From assembly GCA_016869555.1 (NCBI GenBank), contig VGDY01000018.1:1-35399 (forward strand): a DNA stretch of 35,399 nucleotides. Direction: 5' to 3'. Positions 25,414 through 34,857 of this stretch are shown piece by piece (within the stretch, counting starts at the first letter, position 1; each line of letters starts with the position of its first letter). Made by a program: the position numbers and the translations under genes. This DNA is from Alphaproteobacteria bacterium (GTDB taxonomy: Bacteria; Pseudomonadota; Alphaproteobacteria; Rhizobiales; Beijerinckiaceae). The notes under the pieces are model-generated. The model had not been told where the DNA came from. It saw only the letters and a program-made list of their open reading frames with translations, and did not search any database.

Positions 25414-26082
25414 ATGTTCGAAGTAAAAAGCTCGCGTCGCGTGGACGACTACATCGCCGCGGCGCTGATTTCAAAAAAAGAAGCGCAGGAGGAAACGCTT
25501 GCGGCAAATACGCGCGCTGGTCTGCCCGCGATCGACGTTTCGCCGCCGCAAGGCAAGTTGCTGCATCTGCTCGCCTGCGCCATCGGCGCGAGACGGATTC
25601 TCGAAATCGGAACGCTCGGGGGTTATTCGACGATCTGGCTGGCCCGGGCGGTGGGCGAGGGCGGCAAGGTCGTCACCTTCGAAGTCGATGCGCGACACGC
25701 CGAGGTCGCGCGAGCCAATATTGCCCGCGAAGGCATGGGCGCGCGCGTCGATCTGCGCGTCGGCGCGGCGCTCGATCTGCTGCCGCAACTCGAAGCGGAG
25801 CGAGCCGGGTCCTTCGACCTCGCCTTCATCGACGCCGACAAGCCCAACAACGCCGCCTATTTCGCCTATGCGCTGAAGATGTCGCGGCCAGGCGCGCTGA
25901 TCATCGTCGACAATGTCGTGCGGGAAGGCGCGGTCGCCGATCCTTCGCAAACCGACGGCGGCGCGGTCGGGGCGCGCGCCTTGTTTGAGGCCGTCGCCGC
26001 TGAAACGCGCGTTGAGGCGACGGCGGTGCAAACCGTCGGCGCCAAGGGCTGGGATGGCTTCCTTATCGCCCGCGTCATATAG
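25414..26082 (+). CDS. SAM-dependent O-methyltransferase (class I, COMT-like)
   Basis: A 222-aa soluble methyltransferase of the cation-dependent O-methyltransferase family (CCoAOMT/COMT-like). The SAM-binding glycine loop is ILEIGTLGGYSTIWLA, the acidic residue is VVTFEVDARHA, and the metal-binding aspartates are in FDLAFIDADKPNNAAYF and LIIVDNVVREG. The substrate is unknown; related bacterial enzymes methylate catechol-like small molecules. AAGGGA lies 7 bases before the ATG. It converges on the repeat-protein gene with a 77-base gap. Confidence 0.92.
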   Translation: MFEVKSSRRVDDYIAAALISKKEAQEETLAANTRAGLPAIDVSPPQGKLLHLLACAIGARRILEIGTLGGYSTIWLARAVGEGGKVVTFEVDARHAEVARANIAREGMGARVDLRVGAALDLLPQLEAERAGSFDLAFIDADKPNNAAYFAYALKMSRPGALIIVDNVVREGAVADPSQTDGGAVGARALFEAVAAETRVEATAVQTVGAKGWDGFLIARVI

Positions 26083-26159
26083 CCGCCGGACCATGCCGCC
26101 TTTGGACGCGTCCATCAGCTGGTAACGCGCTCCGTGACGAGCGTCGGCGGCAAGCGCTT

Positions 26160-26441
26160 CTAAACGCTTTCGAAAGCCCTTTTCGCGCCGCGCCGCTTTC
26201 GCAGCACGGGCGCGCCGTCGGCGCCGAAAAACGCCGCTTCGACCTGGTTGCCGCAGTCGTCATAGCGCCAGGAGATCCGCGCCGCGCCTAAATCCTTGCG
26301 GACTGTCGGCTTCCCTTCGGCGTTGAAATAGGCCTCTTCGACCTGATTGCCCTTGGCGTCATAGAAGCGCGCCACCCGGGCGGCGCCCAGGCTCTTGCGC
26401 TTCATCGGTCGCCCGTCATGGTCGAAATAGGTCTCGACGAC
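26160..26441 (-). repeat. Tandem 99-bp coding repeat
   Basis: Three units of 99 bp: 26343-26441, 26244-26342 and a partial 26160-26243. Each encodes a 33-residue unit ending in GNQ, except the last, which is cut short by a basic tail. Equal spacing at the nucleotide level indicates internal tandem duplication. Confidence 0.75.
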
Positions 26442-26612
26442 CTCCACCCGTCCGCGCGTCGGCGCCGGGTCGGCGATGGCTTCGGGCGTCACGCGAATGT
26501 CGCCGTCGCCTGCGGCGGTGAGTTTCCCGTTCTGGGAGCAGCGCCGCTCTCCTGAGCCGGCGCGACGCGTCGTCTTAACGAAGCGCGTCGCCGAATGAGT
26601 TTTCTGTTCCAT
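26160..26612 (-). CDS. Protein with 33-residue YD/EAYF-type repeats
   Basis: A 150-aa protein of which the C-terminal 93 residues are 2.8 copies of a 33-residue unit of pattern (E)xYFxxxGxPxxRKxLGAARxxxxYDxxGNQ, for example VEEAYFNAEGKPTVRKDLGA followed by ARISWRYDDCGNQ. The repeat is exact in period at DNA level (99 bp: the GNQ codons lie at 26343 and 26244). Such aromatic/GN repeats resemble YD-type beta-hairpin repeats seen in surface and secreted proteins; function unknown. The N-terminal part is basic and unstructured-looking, with no signal peptide. ATG 26612 has GGGA close by; an ATG at 26678 would add 22 residues but lacks a ribosome-binding site. Confidence 0.65.
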   Translation of the reverse strand: MEQKTHSATRFVKTTRRAGSGERRCSQNGKLTAAGDGDIRVTPEAIADPAPTRGRVEVVETYFDHDGRPMKRKSLGAARVARFYDAKGNQVEEAYFNAEGKPTVRKDLGAARISWRYDDCGNQVEAAFFGADGAPVLRKRRGAKRAFESV

Positions 26613-26779
26613 GATCCCAAATCGCTGGGCGGTCCGATGGCTCGTCGCTGCCGCCAGTCTGAAAACTGAGCGGCGCATGCGCTAGACGACGCATGCCGAC
26701 GAACGACGGAAACGCTGTTCTGACTCCCCGGCGCCGCTTGCCGGCGCATCGGGCGTTAGGCCGCAGACTGCGGCAAGCG

Positions 26780-27178
26780 TCAGATCAGGACCGGAGGCGC
26801 GCGGGAGCCGAGAGGCGGAGTCGACGCCTCGGGGGACAGGGAGGTCGCTTCAAAGGCGAGCTTGATCGTCGAAAAGGACGCCGGCGGATGAGTCTCGCCC
26901 ACGAAGGCCGAGGCCGCCGTCGCGCCGCCAAACGACGCGCAATGCACCACGCAACAGACGTCGCCGCCTTGCCGCGCCGGGCGCGCCGGCGTCGTGGGAT
27001 CGCCGGAAAACGGTCCGGACGATTTGTTGAAGCAAATGGAGCTGGCGAAAAGGCCCGAAGCGCGCCCGCTGAACGAGACGCCAATTGCGAAGCCTTGCAA
27101 AACAAGCATATAGGCGACGAGCAGGGTGACTGCCGTCGATCCATACTGCCATGTTTTGACGTCGCCGCGAGCGCTCAT
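26780..27178 (-). CDS. Hypothetical Cys/His-containing membrane protein (possibly DUF2946-like)
   Basis: A 132-aa protein with one hydrophobic helix near the N-terminus (TAVTLLVAYMLVLQGFAIGVS, about residues 15-35). A periplasmic segment with GDVCCVVHCASFGG follows, then a Pro/Ala-rich tail. The CC..HC cluster after a single helix resembles DUF2946-type proteins found near copper-handling genes, but the match is by impression only. No copper genes are adjacent. The ribosome-binding site before the ATG is poor. It sits downstream of obgE's end in the opposite sense of distance, with 61 bases separating its start from the obgE stop. Confidence 0.55.
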   Translation of the reverse strand: MSARGDVKTWQYGSTAVTLLVAYMLVLQGFAIGVSFSGRASGLFASSICFNKSSGPFSGDPTTPARPARQGGDVCCVVHCASFGGATAASAFVGETHPPASFSTIKLAFEATSLSPEASTPPLGSRAPPVLI

Positions 27179-27239
27179 AGCAGGTCAAGCTATTCACTGA
27201 ATCTGTTAAGGTCAATGGCGGCGCAAGATCAAGTCAAGA

Positions 27240-28929
<1,690 letters not shown>

Positions 28930-29065
28930 CCAACGCTCCAAGCGACATTCGGAAATATTGGCCCAAAAGCCGTTAAGGAGAGCGTTCTCCCTATCGGCCC
29001 ATCACGGCTTTTCCGGACATCTCGCCTGGAACCTTTCCCGCCTGGATCGCCAGCAAGCGGGTCGA

Positions 29066-29105
29066 GACGACCGTCATCCGCCGAAATGATCGGCGGCGGG
29101 TCGTC
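29066..29105 (-). terminator. Hairpin after rpmA
   Basis: GACGACC (29066-29072) pairs with GGTCGTC (29099-29105), and inside it CCGCCG (29078-29083) pairs with CGGCGG (29091-29096) around a 7-base loop. It lies 9 bases after the rpmA stop. No T-tract follows leftward, so it may be a partial terminator or an RNA-stabilising hairpin at the ribosomal-protein end of the operon. Confidence 0.45.
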
Positions 29106-29114
29106 CCCTACCGC

Positions 29115-29378
29115 CTACTCCGCAGCCGGCGTCGGGGCTACCGATACGCTCGAACGTCCGCCGCTTGACTTAAATTCGACGACGCCTTCGACCAGGGCGA
29201 ACAGCGTGTGGTCCTTACCCATGCCGACGTTGCGGCCGGGATGCCATTTGGTCCCGCGCTGGCGCACGATGATATTGCCGCCGACGACCGATTCGCCGCC
29301 GAATTTCTTGACGCCGAGGCGCCGCCCGTCCGAATCGCGGCCGTTGCGCGACGAGCCGCCTGCCTTCTTGTGAGCCAT
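29115..29378 (-). CDS. rpmA: Large ribosomal subunit protein L27
   Basis: An 87-aa bL27. The start [20 protein letters not shown] is the canonical flexible N-terminal tail that reaches the peptidyl-transferase centre. [20 protein letters not shown] and [21 protein letters not shown] complete the fold. It follows rplU with a 60-base gap, the usual pairing. The length is typical. Confidence 0.98.
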   Translation of the reverse strand: MAHKKAGGSSRNGRDSDGRRLGVKKFGGESVVGGNIIVRQRGTKWHPGRNVGMGKDHTLFALVEGVVEFKSSGGRSSVSVAPTPAAE

Positions 29379-29438
29379 TGTTTCGCTCCGATTGTCCTAT
29401 GCGGCAGCGCCGCTTTGCGCCTGTGTCGCGAGAGGACC

Positions 29439-29747
29439 TTAGCCCTCGATCGCGGTGATTTTCACAAGCGTCAGGTCCTGACGATGACCACGCTTGCGCT
29501 TTGAATTCTGCCGCCGACGCTTCTTGAAGGCGATCGATTTGGCGCTGCGCGTCTGCTCGGCGATTTCGCCCGACACTTTCGCGCCAGCGACGGTAGGCGC
29601 GCCAATCCTGGGGCTGTCGCCGCCGAGCATCAGCACTTCGTCGAAAGTGACGGCGTCGCCCGGCGCGCCGTCGAGCGCCATGACGGTGATTACGTCCCCG
29701 GCGGCGACGCTATATTGCTTGCCGCCTGTTTTGATGACTGCGAACAT
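29439..29747 (-). CDS. rplU: Large ribosomal subunit protein L21
   Basis: A 102-aa bL21. [20 protein letters not shown] and the basic signature [20 protein letters not shown] are diagnostic. It is the first gene of the leftward group rplU-rpmA-acetyltransferase-obgE. The promoter must lie between 29748 and the terminator at 29850-29867. Confidence 0.98.
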   Translation of the reverse strand: MFAVIKTGGKQYSVAAGDVITVMALDGAPGDAVTFDEVLMLGGDSPRIGAPTVAGAKVSGEIAEQTRSAKSIAFKKRRRQNSKRKRGHRQDLTLVKITAIEG

Positions 29748-29849
29748 CTTTTTGTCCTGTGTTCGTTCCGGCTCTGGCGTTTCCGCCGGCCGGCTTCTTG
29801 GCAGTTGATTTATTCCGCTTCGATATTGCGCAAATGCGCAAATGAAAAA

Positions 29850-29867
29850 CGCGGCGAAACCGCCGCG
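29850..29867 (-). terminator. Rho-independent terminator of the Gly/Tyr-rich exported protein gene
   Basis: CGCGGCG (29850-29856) pairs with CGCCGCG (29861-29867) around a four-base loop. Read leftward, it is followed by TTTTTCATTT. It ends the transcript of the gene at 29968-30348 and insulates rplU. Confidence 0.85.
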
Positions 29868-29967
29868 CCGAAGCGAAGGTCATCTACTCTCGAAAGGCGG
29901 CGCCTGTCAAATTGTCGGCGGCGAAAAGGGATCGCGCGGCGCATCTCGAGCCGCGCCATTTCTTGCA

Positions 29968-30348
29968 TCAATTGAAGCAGCCGCTGGCCTGCATCTGAGC
30001 GAACCAGACGGCGCAGGCCGCCTTGGCGCGTTCCTGGCGGCGATAACCGCCATAGCCGGGCCCATAGCCGCCGTACCCGCCATAGCCGCCGGGTCCACCG
30101 CCGCCATGGGGGCCATAGCCTCGACCCGGGGAGCCGTCGTAATCCTCATCGTCCCCATAGGGGCCGCCCGGGTAGCCGTGGCTGTGGCCGTAGCCGCGCC
30201 GATAGGCGAACTGGTTTTGGCGAACGCAATTATTGTAGTTCTGCGCGATGGCGAGGCACAGCGGCACATTGGCCGCCTTGGCGGAAGGCGAAGCGAATAT
30301 CGCCGCCGCGCAGGCGGCGCCGATAAAGGACCAGATGACGAGGCGCAT
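29968..30348 (-). CDS. Exported Gly/Tyr-rich protein with two Cys pairs
   Basis: A 126-aa protein. A signal peptide (MRLVIWSFIGAACAAAIFASPSAKA) is followed by a short cysteine helix (VPLCLAIAQNYNNCVRQNQF), a central Gly/Tyr/Pro-rich stretch of about 60 residues (GYGGYGGYGPGYGGY and similar), and a second cysteine helix (CAVWFAQMQASGCFN). The paired cysteine helices flanking a glycine-rich loop suggest a disulfide-closed small periplasmic or surface protein. I do not know its function. ATG 30348 opens the signal peptide, with AAGGA about 12 bases ahead; the frame is open to 30408. Confidence 0.72.
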   Translation of the reverse strand: MRLVIWSFIGAACAAAIFASPSAKAANVPLCLAIAQNYNNCVRQNQFAYRRGYGHSHGYPGGPYGDDEDYDGSPGRGYGPHGGGGPGGYGGYGGYGPGYGGYRRQERAKAACAVWFAQMQASGCFN

Positions 30349-30462
30349 GTCGGCGCGTCCTTGAATGCGCCCCGCAGGGCGCTGATTGCCGCTGATTGTC
30401 GTCGCCATCTTGATTGGACGCCGCTTAAAGCAAGCTGAACGGCCTCGGTCTGGCCGATCGAA

Positions 30463-31719
30463 TCACCAGCCGGCGATGCGTTTGCAGGAGGCGTCTCCCG
30501 TGCCGCCGAAAGCGTAATGATCGCCGCATGCGAAGGCGACTGGCGGCTCGCCCGATTGCTCGAAAAGGTCGTAGCCTTCCTTCAGGTTTTTCCAGAAGGC
30601 GGTCCAGTGCTCGTAATTGCCGGTCGCGCCGACAAAGGCCATCCAGCCGCCGCCGGTTTCGCGCGCGAGCGCCTGCTCGGTCAGCCGGAAGGGAAAGATG
30701 TGCAATTGCACTTCCTTCTGCCCGGCGCGCAGCGCCGCCTCGACGAAGGCGTAGATTTCCTCGATGCCGCGGTCGGTCATGGCGAAGCATCCGACCGATT
30801 TGCAGGCGCCATGGACCATGACGAGGCCGCCGGTCCGGCCGTTCTGACGGTCGAAAGCGTTGGGATAGCCGACGTTGAAGGCCCGATGATAGTTGGAATT
30901 GGGATGGAGCTGTTTCGCCGAAACGCTGTAGAAGCCTTCCGGCGACTGGTAGTCGGCTTCCTTGACCTTGGGTCCGAGCCTGCCCGACCATTTGCAGATC
31001 GGGTAGGTCTTGTAGAGCGTGAAGCGGGCGTTGCTCTTTCTCAGCCAAAGCTCGAGCTGGCCTTCCTGCTTGAAAATCCGCACGAAGACCTGATCGCCCA
31101 TGCCGTAACGGATCGGGGCCTCCTGCTGAAACGCCTCGTCGGGCGCCGGCCGCAAGGTCGGCTCGACGGCGCGCGCCACCTGGGTCGGCTGCGCCGATTC
31201 GGCCGGCCCCGTCGGCGTGCTTTCGAGCGCGGCGCGCGCCGACGGTTGCGGCCCGGTCGGGAGCGGAGGCGCCGCCGCAGGAACCACGGCCGCCGGCGTC
31301 TGCTCGGCGGGCGTCGCCGCGGCGATCTCCGCGAACTGCTCCGCGAGCGCGGCGAGATTGGCCGGTCTCGACGGCGGCAGCGGCGTGGGTTTCTCGGCGG
31401 CGGGCGGCGCGACAGGGAAGGAGACCGACCCTTCGACGCCATCGGCGGCCGGCGGCGGGACCTCGGCCGGCGACGATAGCGGCAGCGGCGGCGCGATCAT
31501 CGAGGCGGGCGGCGGGACGGGAGGAAAAGCGCCGGGCTGCATGCGCATGGCGACGCGCATGCCGGTCGGCAGGGCGCCGCTCCAAATCTTGCGCGCGGCC
31601 TCGCTGCGGGCGGGCGGGCTGTTCCCGACGGCTGACATATAGCGCAGCGCCGCGACTGCGCCGACGAGCGCCACGACGGCGATCGCCGCCAACGCCAAAT
31701 GGGTCCGTCGCGGCGTCAT
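30463..31719 (-). CDS. L,D-transpeptidase (YkuD family, YafK-like)
   Basis: A 418-aa membrane-anchored cell-wall enzyme. One N-terminal helix (about residues 8-27, LALAAIAVVALVGAVAALRY) precedes a Pro/Ala-rich linker (30-150). The YkuD domain (about 170-345) has the catalytic motif VHGACKSVGCFAMTD with H303 and nucleophile C311. Residues before it (SPEGFYSVSAKQLHPNSNYH ... FNVGYPNAFDRQNGRTGG) match YafK/DpaA-type proteins, which make or cut links between peptidoglycan peptides and proteins. The C-terminal extension contains two more cysteines (FACGDHYAFGGTGDASCKRI), which may form a disulfide. ATG 31719 gives an intact anchor. Confidence 0.9.
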   Translation of the reverse strand: MTPRRTHLALAAIAVVALVGAVAALRYMSAVGNSPPARSEAARKIWSGALPTGMRVAMRMQPGAFPPVPPPASMIAPPLPLSSPAEVPPPAADGVEGSVSFPVAPPAAEKPTPLPPSRPANLAALAEQFAEIAAATPAEQTPAAVVPAAAPPLPTGPQPSARAALESTPTGPAESAQPTQVARAVEPTLRPAPDEAFQQEAPIRYGMGDQVFVRIFKQEGQLELWLRKSNARFTLYKTYPICKWSGRLGPKVKEADYQSPEGFYSVSAKQLHPNSNYHRAFNVGYPNAFDRQNGRTGGLVMVHGACKSVGCFAMTDRGIEEIYAFVEAALRAGQKEVQLHIFPFRLTEQALARETGGGWMAFVGATGNYEHWTAFWKNLKEGYDLFEQSGEPPVAFACGDHYAFGGTGDASCKRIAGW

Positions 31720-31803
31720 GCGCGCAGTGCAGCCTCTCCTGCTAGATCACGCCGCATTTGGGCGGAATCGCCCCAATGCAGATAACGTGATCGATTCCAA
31801 AAG

Positions 31804-31862
31804 TTTAGAGTGCGCTGCACGCGAAAAACCGGACCCCACTTTTTCGCGAGCCGCGCTCTAAA
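31804..31862. repeat. Rhizobial-type palindromic intergenic element
   Basis: A nested palindrome. The outer arms are TTTAGAG-t-GCGC (31804-31815) and GCGCTCTAAA (31853-31862). The inner arms are GCGAAAAA (31821-31828) and TTTTTCGC (31840-31847) around the loop CCGGACCCCAC. Loop and GCTCTAA flank match the second hairpin at 24711-24758, so both belong to one dispersed family. Confidence 0.75.
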
Positions 31863-31896
31863 GCCTGGGCTGAGCAAAGACATGAAAAAAGGCGGT

Positions 31897-32424
31897 TTAG
31901 TGGCCTTCGAACGCGACCAGCGTGCGCACCGGCACGCCGAGCGCCTCGAGCCGCTTCACCCCGGCAAGATCGGGCAGGTCGATCACGAAACAGGCGGCGA
32001 CCACATTGGCGCCGCCCTGGCGCAAGAGCTTCACCGCGCCCTCGGCGGTGCCGCCGGTGGCGATGAGGTCGTCGACAAGGATGACGCGCTCGCCGGGGTT
32101 CACCGCGTCCTCATGCATCTCCATTTCGTCGACGCCATATTCGAGTTCATAGGAGACCGAGACGGTCTTGTGCGGCAGCTTGCCCTTCTTGCGGATCGGG
32201 ATGAAGCCGGCGGAGAGCTGATGCGCCACGGCGCCGCCTAAGATGAAGCCGCGCGCCTCCATGCCGGCGACCTTGTCGATCTTCGTGCCGGCCCAGGGCT
32301 GCACCAGTTCGTCGACCGCCTTGCGAAACGCCTTGGCGTCGCCGAGCAGCGTGGTGATGTCGCGAAAGAGAATGCCCTTTTTCGGATAGTCGGGAATGGT
32401 GCGAATCGCGGCGGCAAGCGGCAT
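31897..32424 (-). CDS. apt: Adenine phosphoribosyltransferase
   Basis: A 175-aa enzyme that makes AMP from adenine and PRPP. It starts [20 protein letters not shown], followed by [39 protein letters not shown], and the PRPP-binding loop [20 protein letters not shown]. The frame is open back to 32616, with ATGs at 32472 and 32616, but 32424 gives the standard N-terminus and length; its ribosome-binding site is weak. Adenine released by the MtnP upstream would be its natural substrate. A ParDE pair lies between the two. Confidence 0.95.
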   Translation of the reverse strand: MPLAAAIRTIPDYPKKGILFRDITTLLGDAKAFRKAVDELVQPWAGTKIDKVAGMEARGFILGGAVAHQLSAGFIPIRKKGKLPHKTVSVSYELEYGVDEMEMHEDAVNPGERVILVDDLIATGGTAEGAVKLLRQGGANVVAACFVIDLPDLAGVKRLEALGVPVRTLVAFEGH

Positions 32425-32572
32425 GTGGGACTCTTGGATCGGCGGCGCGGACGGCCGCGAGTGGAGGGACATGGCGAACCGCCACGGCGTGAGAGAGATA
32501 CACGCAGGGCGGGGCGGGGCGCAAATGGGAGCGTCAACGGGATGTGGACGGGGGAAGGGTTGAATAGGGCCG

Positions 32573-32884
32573 CTACGAACCTTGCAAGAGCTCGCGGGTG
32601 ATGTTGCGCCTTCCATGCAGGACGCGAAGAATGCTTACTGTGTCGTCGTCAGCGGCGTGGCGATAGATCACGAGATAGGGGACGACCACTCCGACTCGGA
32701 TGTGCGCACCGAGCTTCGGGCGCGCTTCGCAGCTCTCTGGATGAGTGGCCAGCCGGTTGTAGAGGCGTTCGAATCGATGGTTGTATTTTTCGGCCGTGCG
32801 ATAGCCTGCCTCGCCGGCGATTTCCGCCAGAATCTCCGCCGTATCCGCGTCGGCGAGTTCGGTGACGATAATGCGCGTCGTCAC
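32573..32884 (-). CDS. parE: ParE/RelE superfamily toxin
   Basis: A 103-aa type II toxin. The RelE/ParE fold is seen in [60 protein letters not shown] and [13 protein letters not shown]; the last is the usual 'v.il.ilH.rrd' end. ParE-like toxins block DNA gyrase, while RelE-like ones cleave mRNA; the sequence fits ParE better. Its ATG overlaps the antitoxin's TGA (ATGA). It lies 148 bases before apt on the same strand. Confidence 0.88.
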   Translation of the reverse strand: MTTRIIVTELADADTAEILAEIAGEAGYRTAEKYNHRFERLYNRLATHPESCEARPKLGAHIRVGVVVPYLVIYRHAADDDTVSILRVLHGRRNITRELLQGS

Positions 32885-33138
32885 CTCTTGAGCGCGGCGA
32901 GACGGGCGGCGTTACGCGCTTTGTGCGCCTCAAGCGAAATGAACTCGCCGCGTTCGAGCGCGGCCAGACCTTCCTCAACGAGGGGCTTCGCCCAAGCCAA
33001 ATCGTCTTTTTCGAGTTCACGCTCGACGATGCGCTCGTCGATGAGCTGACGGGCGGCTTCCTCGATCGAGGGAAAATCGCCGGCCGCGACATGCGCTTTA
33101 AGCCAGGCTTCTTGGTTCGGGGTGAGGGTAATCGCCAT
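32881..33138 (-). CDS. parD: ParD-like antitoxin (ribbon-helix-helix)
   Basis: An 85-aa antitoxin. The N-terminal ribbon-helix-helix (MAITLTPNQEAWLKAHVAAG, then FPSIEEAARQLIDERIVER) would bind its own promoter. The C-terminal part (GLAALERGEFISLEAHKARN) is the toxin-neutralising tail. AGGAA lies about 5 bases ahead of the ATG. It starts only 12 bases after the mtnP stop, so it may be transcribed from the mtnP promoter as well as its own. Antitoxin-first order with toxin overlap is standard for ParDE. Confidence 0.87.
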   Translation of the reverse strand: MAITLTPNQEAWLKAHVAAGDFPSIEEAARQLIDERIVERELEKDDLAWAKPLVEEGLAALERGEFISLEAHKARNAARLAALKR

Positions 33139-33150
33139 GAGATTCCTATA

Positions 33151-34035
33151 TCACGAAAGAGCCTTGCCGTTCACCCGCCCCATCACCGCGTCGAGCTTCT
33201 TCAGCAGCGCCGGATCGCGCGCGTCGGGGGCGGTGAGAATCGCGTTGTCGAGCGCGCGGTCGGAGCCTACGGGGCAGGGCTCGTGTTCGCGCGGAAACTC
33301 CGCCAATACGCGCGCGAGCAAGCGCGCCACCGTCGCCGAATTCTTCTGAACGACCGCGATCACCGCGGCGACGTCGACATTGTCGTGATCCGGATGCCAA
33401 CAGTCGAAATCCGTCACCATGGCGACGGTGGCGTAGGAGATTTCCGCTTCGCGCGCGAGCTTGGCTTCGGGCATCGCCGTCATGCCGATCACGTCATAGC
33501 CGGCTCCCTTGTAGGTGAGCGATTCGGCATAGGAGGAAAACTGCGGGCCTTCCATGCACACATAGGTTCCGCCGGCGACGTGATCGATGCCCTCGGCTTT
33601 CGCCGCCGCGCCGATGTGCGCCGACAGCAGCGGCGCGATCGGATGCGCCATCGACACATGGGCGACGCAGCCGTCGCCGAAGAAGGATGATTGCCTTGCG
33701 AAGGTGCGGTCGACGAATTGATCGACGAGCACGAAGAGGCCGGGAAACAGCTCGGATTTGAACGAGCCGCAGGCCGATACCGAAATCAGATCGGTGACGC
33801 CGGCGCGCTTTAAGGCGTCGATATTGGCGCGGTAGTTGATCGTCGAGGGCGAGAGCCGGTGGCCGCGCCCGTGCCGCGGCAAAAAGACCGCCTGCGTGCC
33901 GGCCAATTCGCCGAAACAAAGTTCGTCGGAGGGCGCCCCCCAGGGCGTTGCGACGCGCTCGCGGCGAATGTTGGCGAGCCCCGGCAGATCGTAAACGCCT
34001 GACCCGCCGATTATTCCGACGACCGCTTTGGTCAT
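33151..34035 (-). CDS. mtnP: S-methyl-5'-thioadenosine phosphorylase
   Basis: A 294-aa enzyme that splits methylthioadenosine (a by-product of polyamine synthesis and SAM radical reactions) into adenine and 5-methylthioribose-1-phosphate. The phosphate-binding loop is IGGSGVYDL. PRHGRGHRLSPSTINYRANI is diagnostic of the MTAP group; the substrate-binding YVCMEGPQFSSYAES and VIGMTAMPEAKLAREAEISY follow, then VTDFDCW. AAGGAGA lies 9 bases ahead of the ATG. The adenine produced would be recovered by the Apt encoded downstream. It is divergent from atpH. Confidence 0.95.
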   Translation of the reverse strand: MTKAVVGIIGGSGVYDLPGLANIRRERVATPWGAPSDELCFGELAGTQAVFLPRHGRGHRLSPSTINYRANIDALKRAGVTDLISVSACGSFKSELFPGLFVLVDQFVDRTFARQSSFFGDGCVAHVSMAHPIAPLLSAHIGAAAKAEGIDHVAGGTYVCMEGPQFSSYAESLTYKGAGYDVIGMTAMPEAKLAREAEISYATVAMVTDFDCWHPDHDNVDVAAVIAVVQKNSATVARLLARVLAEFPREHEPCPVGSDRALDNAILTAPDARDPALLKKLDAVMGRVNGKALS

Positions 34036-34293
34036 GAATGACTCTCCTTGCGTTGCTGCCTATCGGCTGTTTCTCGGCCGGCGCGCGCGGGCGCCGAAAT
34101 TCGCGGCAATGCTACAGGGTTGCGCCCCCAAAACGCCTGTGTTAGGGGACGCTCGCCTTGGAGCTGGGGCGCTGCGGCCCCCGTTCCTTTTCCTACAGCA
34201 TCCGTCGGTTGAAGCTAACCGCTTATCGTCGCGACCGCGCGATTTGCACTGCGGGCGGCGTCTCCAGACGATGTAGATTGACGAGCGAACCAG

Positions 34294-34857
34294 GTGGCTC
34301 ACGACGGAGATTCCTTATCGGGCGTTGCAGGTCGCTACGCCTCCGCCCTCTATGATTTGGCGACGGAAAAACACGCCGCCGATGACGTCGCCGCCGCGCT
34401 CGACCGGTTTCAGGCTTTGATCGACGGCAGCGATGATTTGAAGCGTCTGGTGAAAAGCCCGGTGTTCTCCGCGCAGGAGCAGATCAAGGCGCTCGACGCG
34501 GTTCTCGACAAGGCGCAGATTTCCGGCATCGCCGCCAATTTCATCCGCCTCGTCGCCGCCAAGCGCCGGCTCTTCGTCATCTCCAGCATGATCGTCGCCT
34601 ACCGCCGTCTCAATGACAGGGCGAAGGGCGTCGTGCGCGCCGACGTCACGGTCGCCGGGCCGCTAAAGCCCGATCATGAGGCGGCGCTGCGCGAGGCGCT
34701 CGCCGGCGTCACCGGCGGCAAGACCGTCGATCTCAACCTCAAGACCGATCCGTCGATCATCGGCGGCTTAGTCGTCAAACTCGGTTCGCGCATGGTCGAC
34801 GCTTCCGTTCGCGCCAAGCTCAACGCAATCCGCACACGCATGAAAGAGGTCGGCTGA
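34294..34857 (+). CDS. atpH: ATP synthase F1 delta subunit
   Basis: A 187-aa stator subunit of F1Fo ATP synthase. It begins [20 protein letters not shown], followed by [20 protein letters not shown] and the C-terminal [20 protein letters not shown] with [19 protein letters not shown]. The start is a GTG at 34294 ([10 protein letters not shown]); no ATG is available upstream and the ribosome-binding site is weak. Its TGA shares a base with the atpA ATG (TGATG). The order atpH-atpA is the standard start of the alphaproteobacterial F1 operon. Confidence 0.96.
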   Translation: MAHDGDSLSGVAGRYASALYDLATEKHAADDVAAALDRFQALIDGSDDLKRLVKSPVFSAQEQIKALDAVLDKAQISGIAANFIRLVAAKRRLFVISSMIVAYRRLNDRAKGVVRADVTVAGPLKPDHEAALREALAGVTGGKTVDLNLKTDPSIIGGLVVKLGSRMVDASVRAKLNAIRTRMKEVG

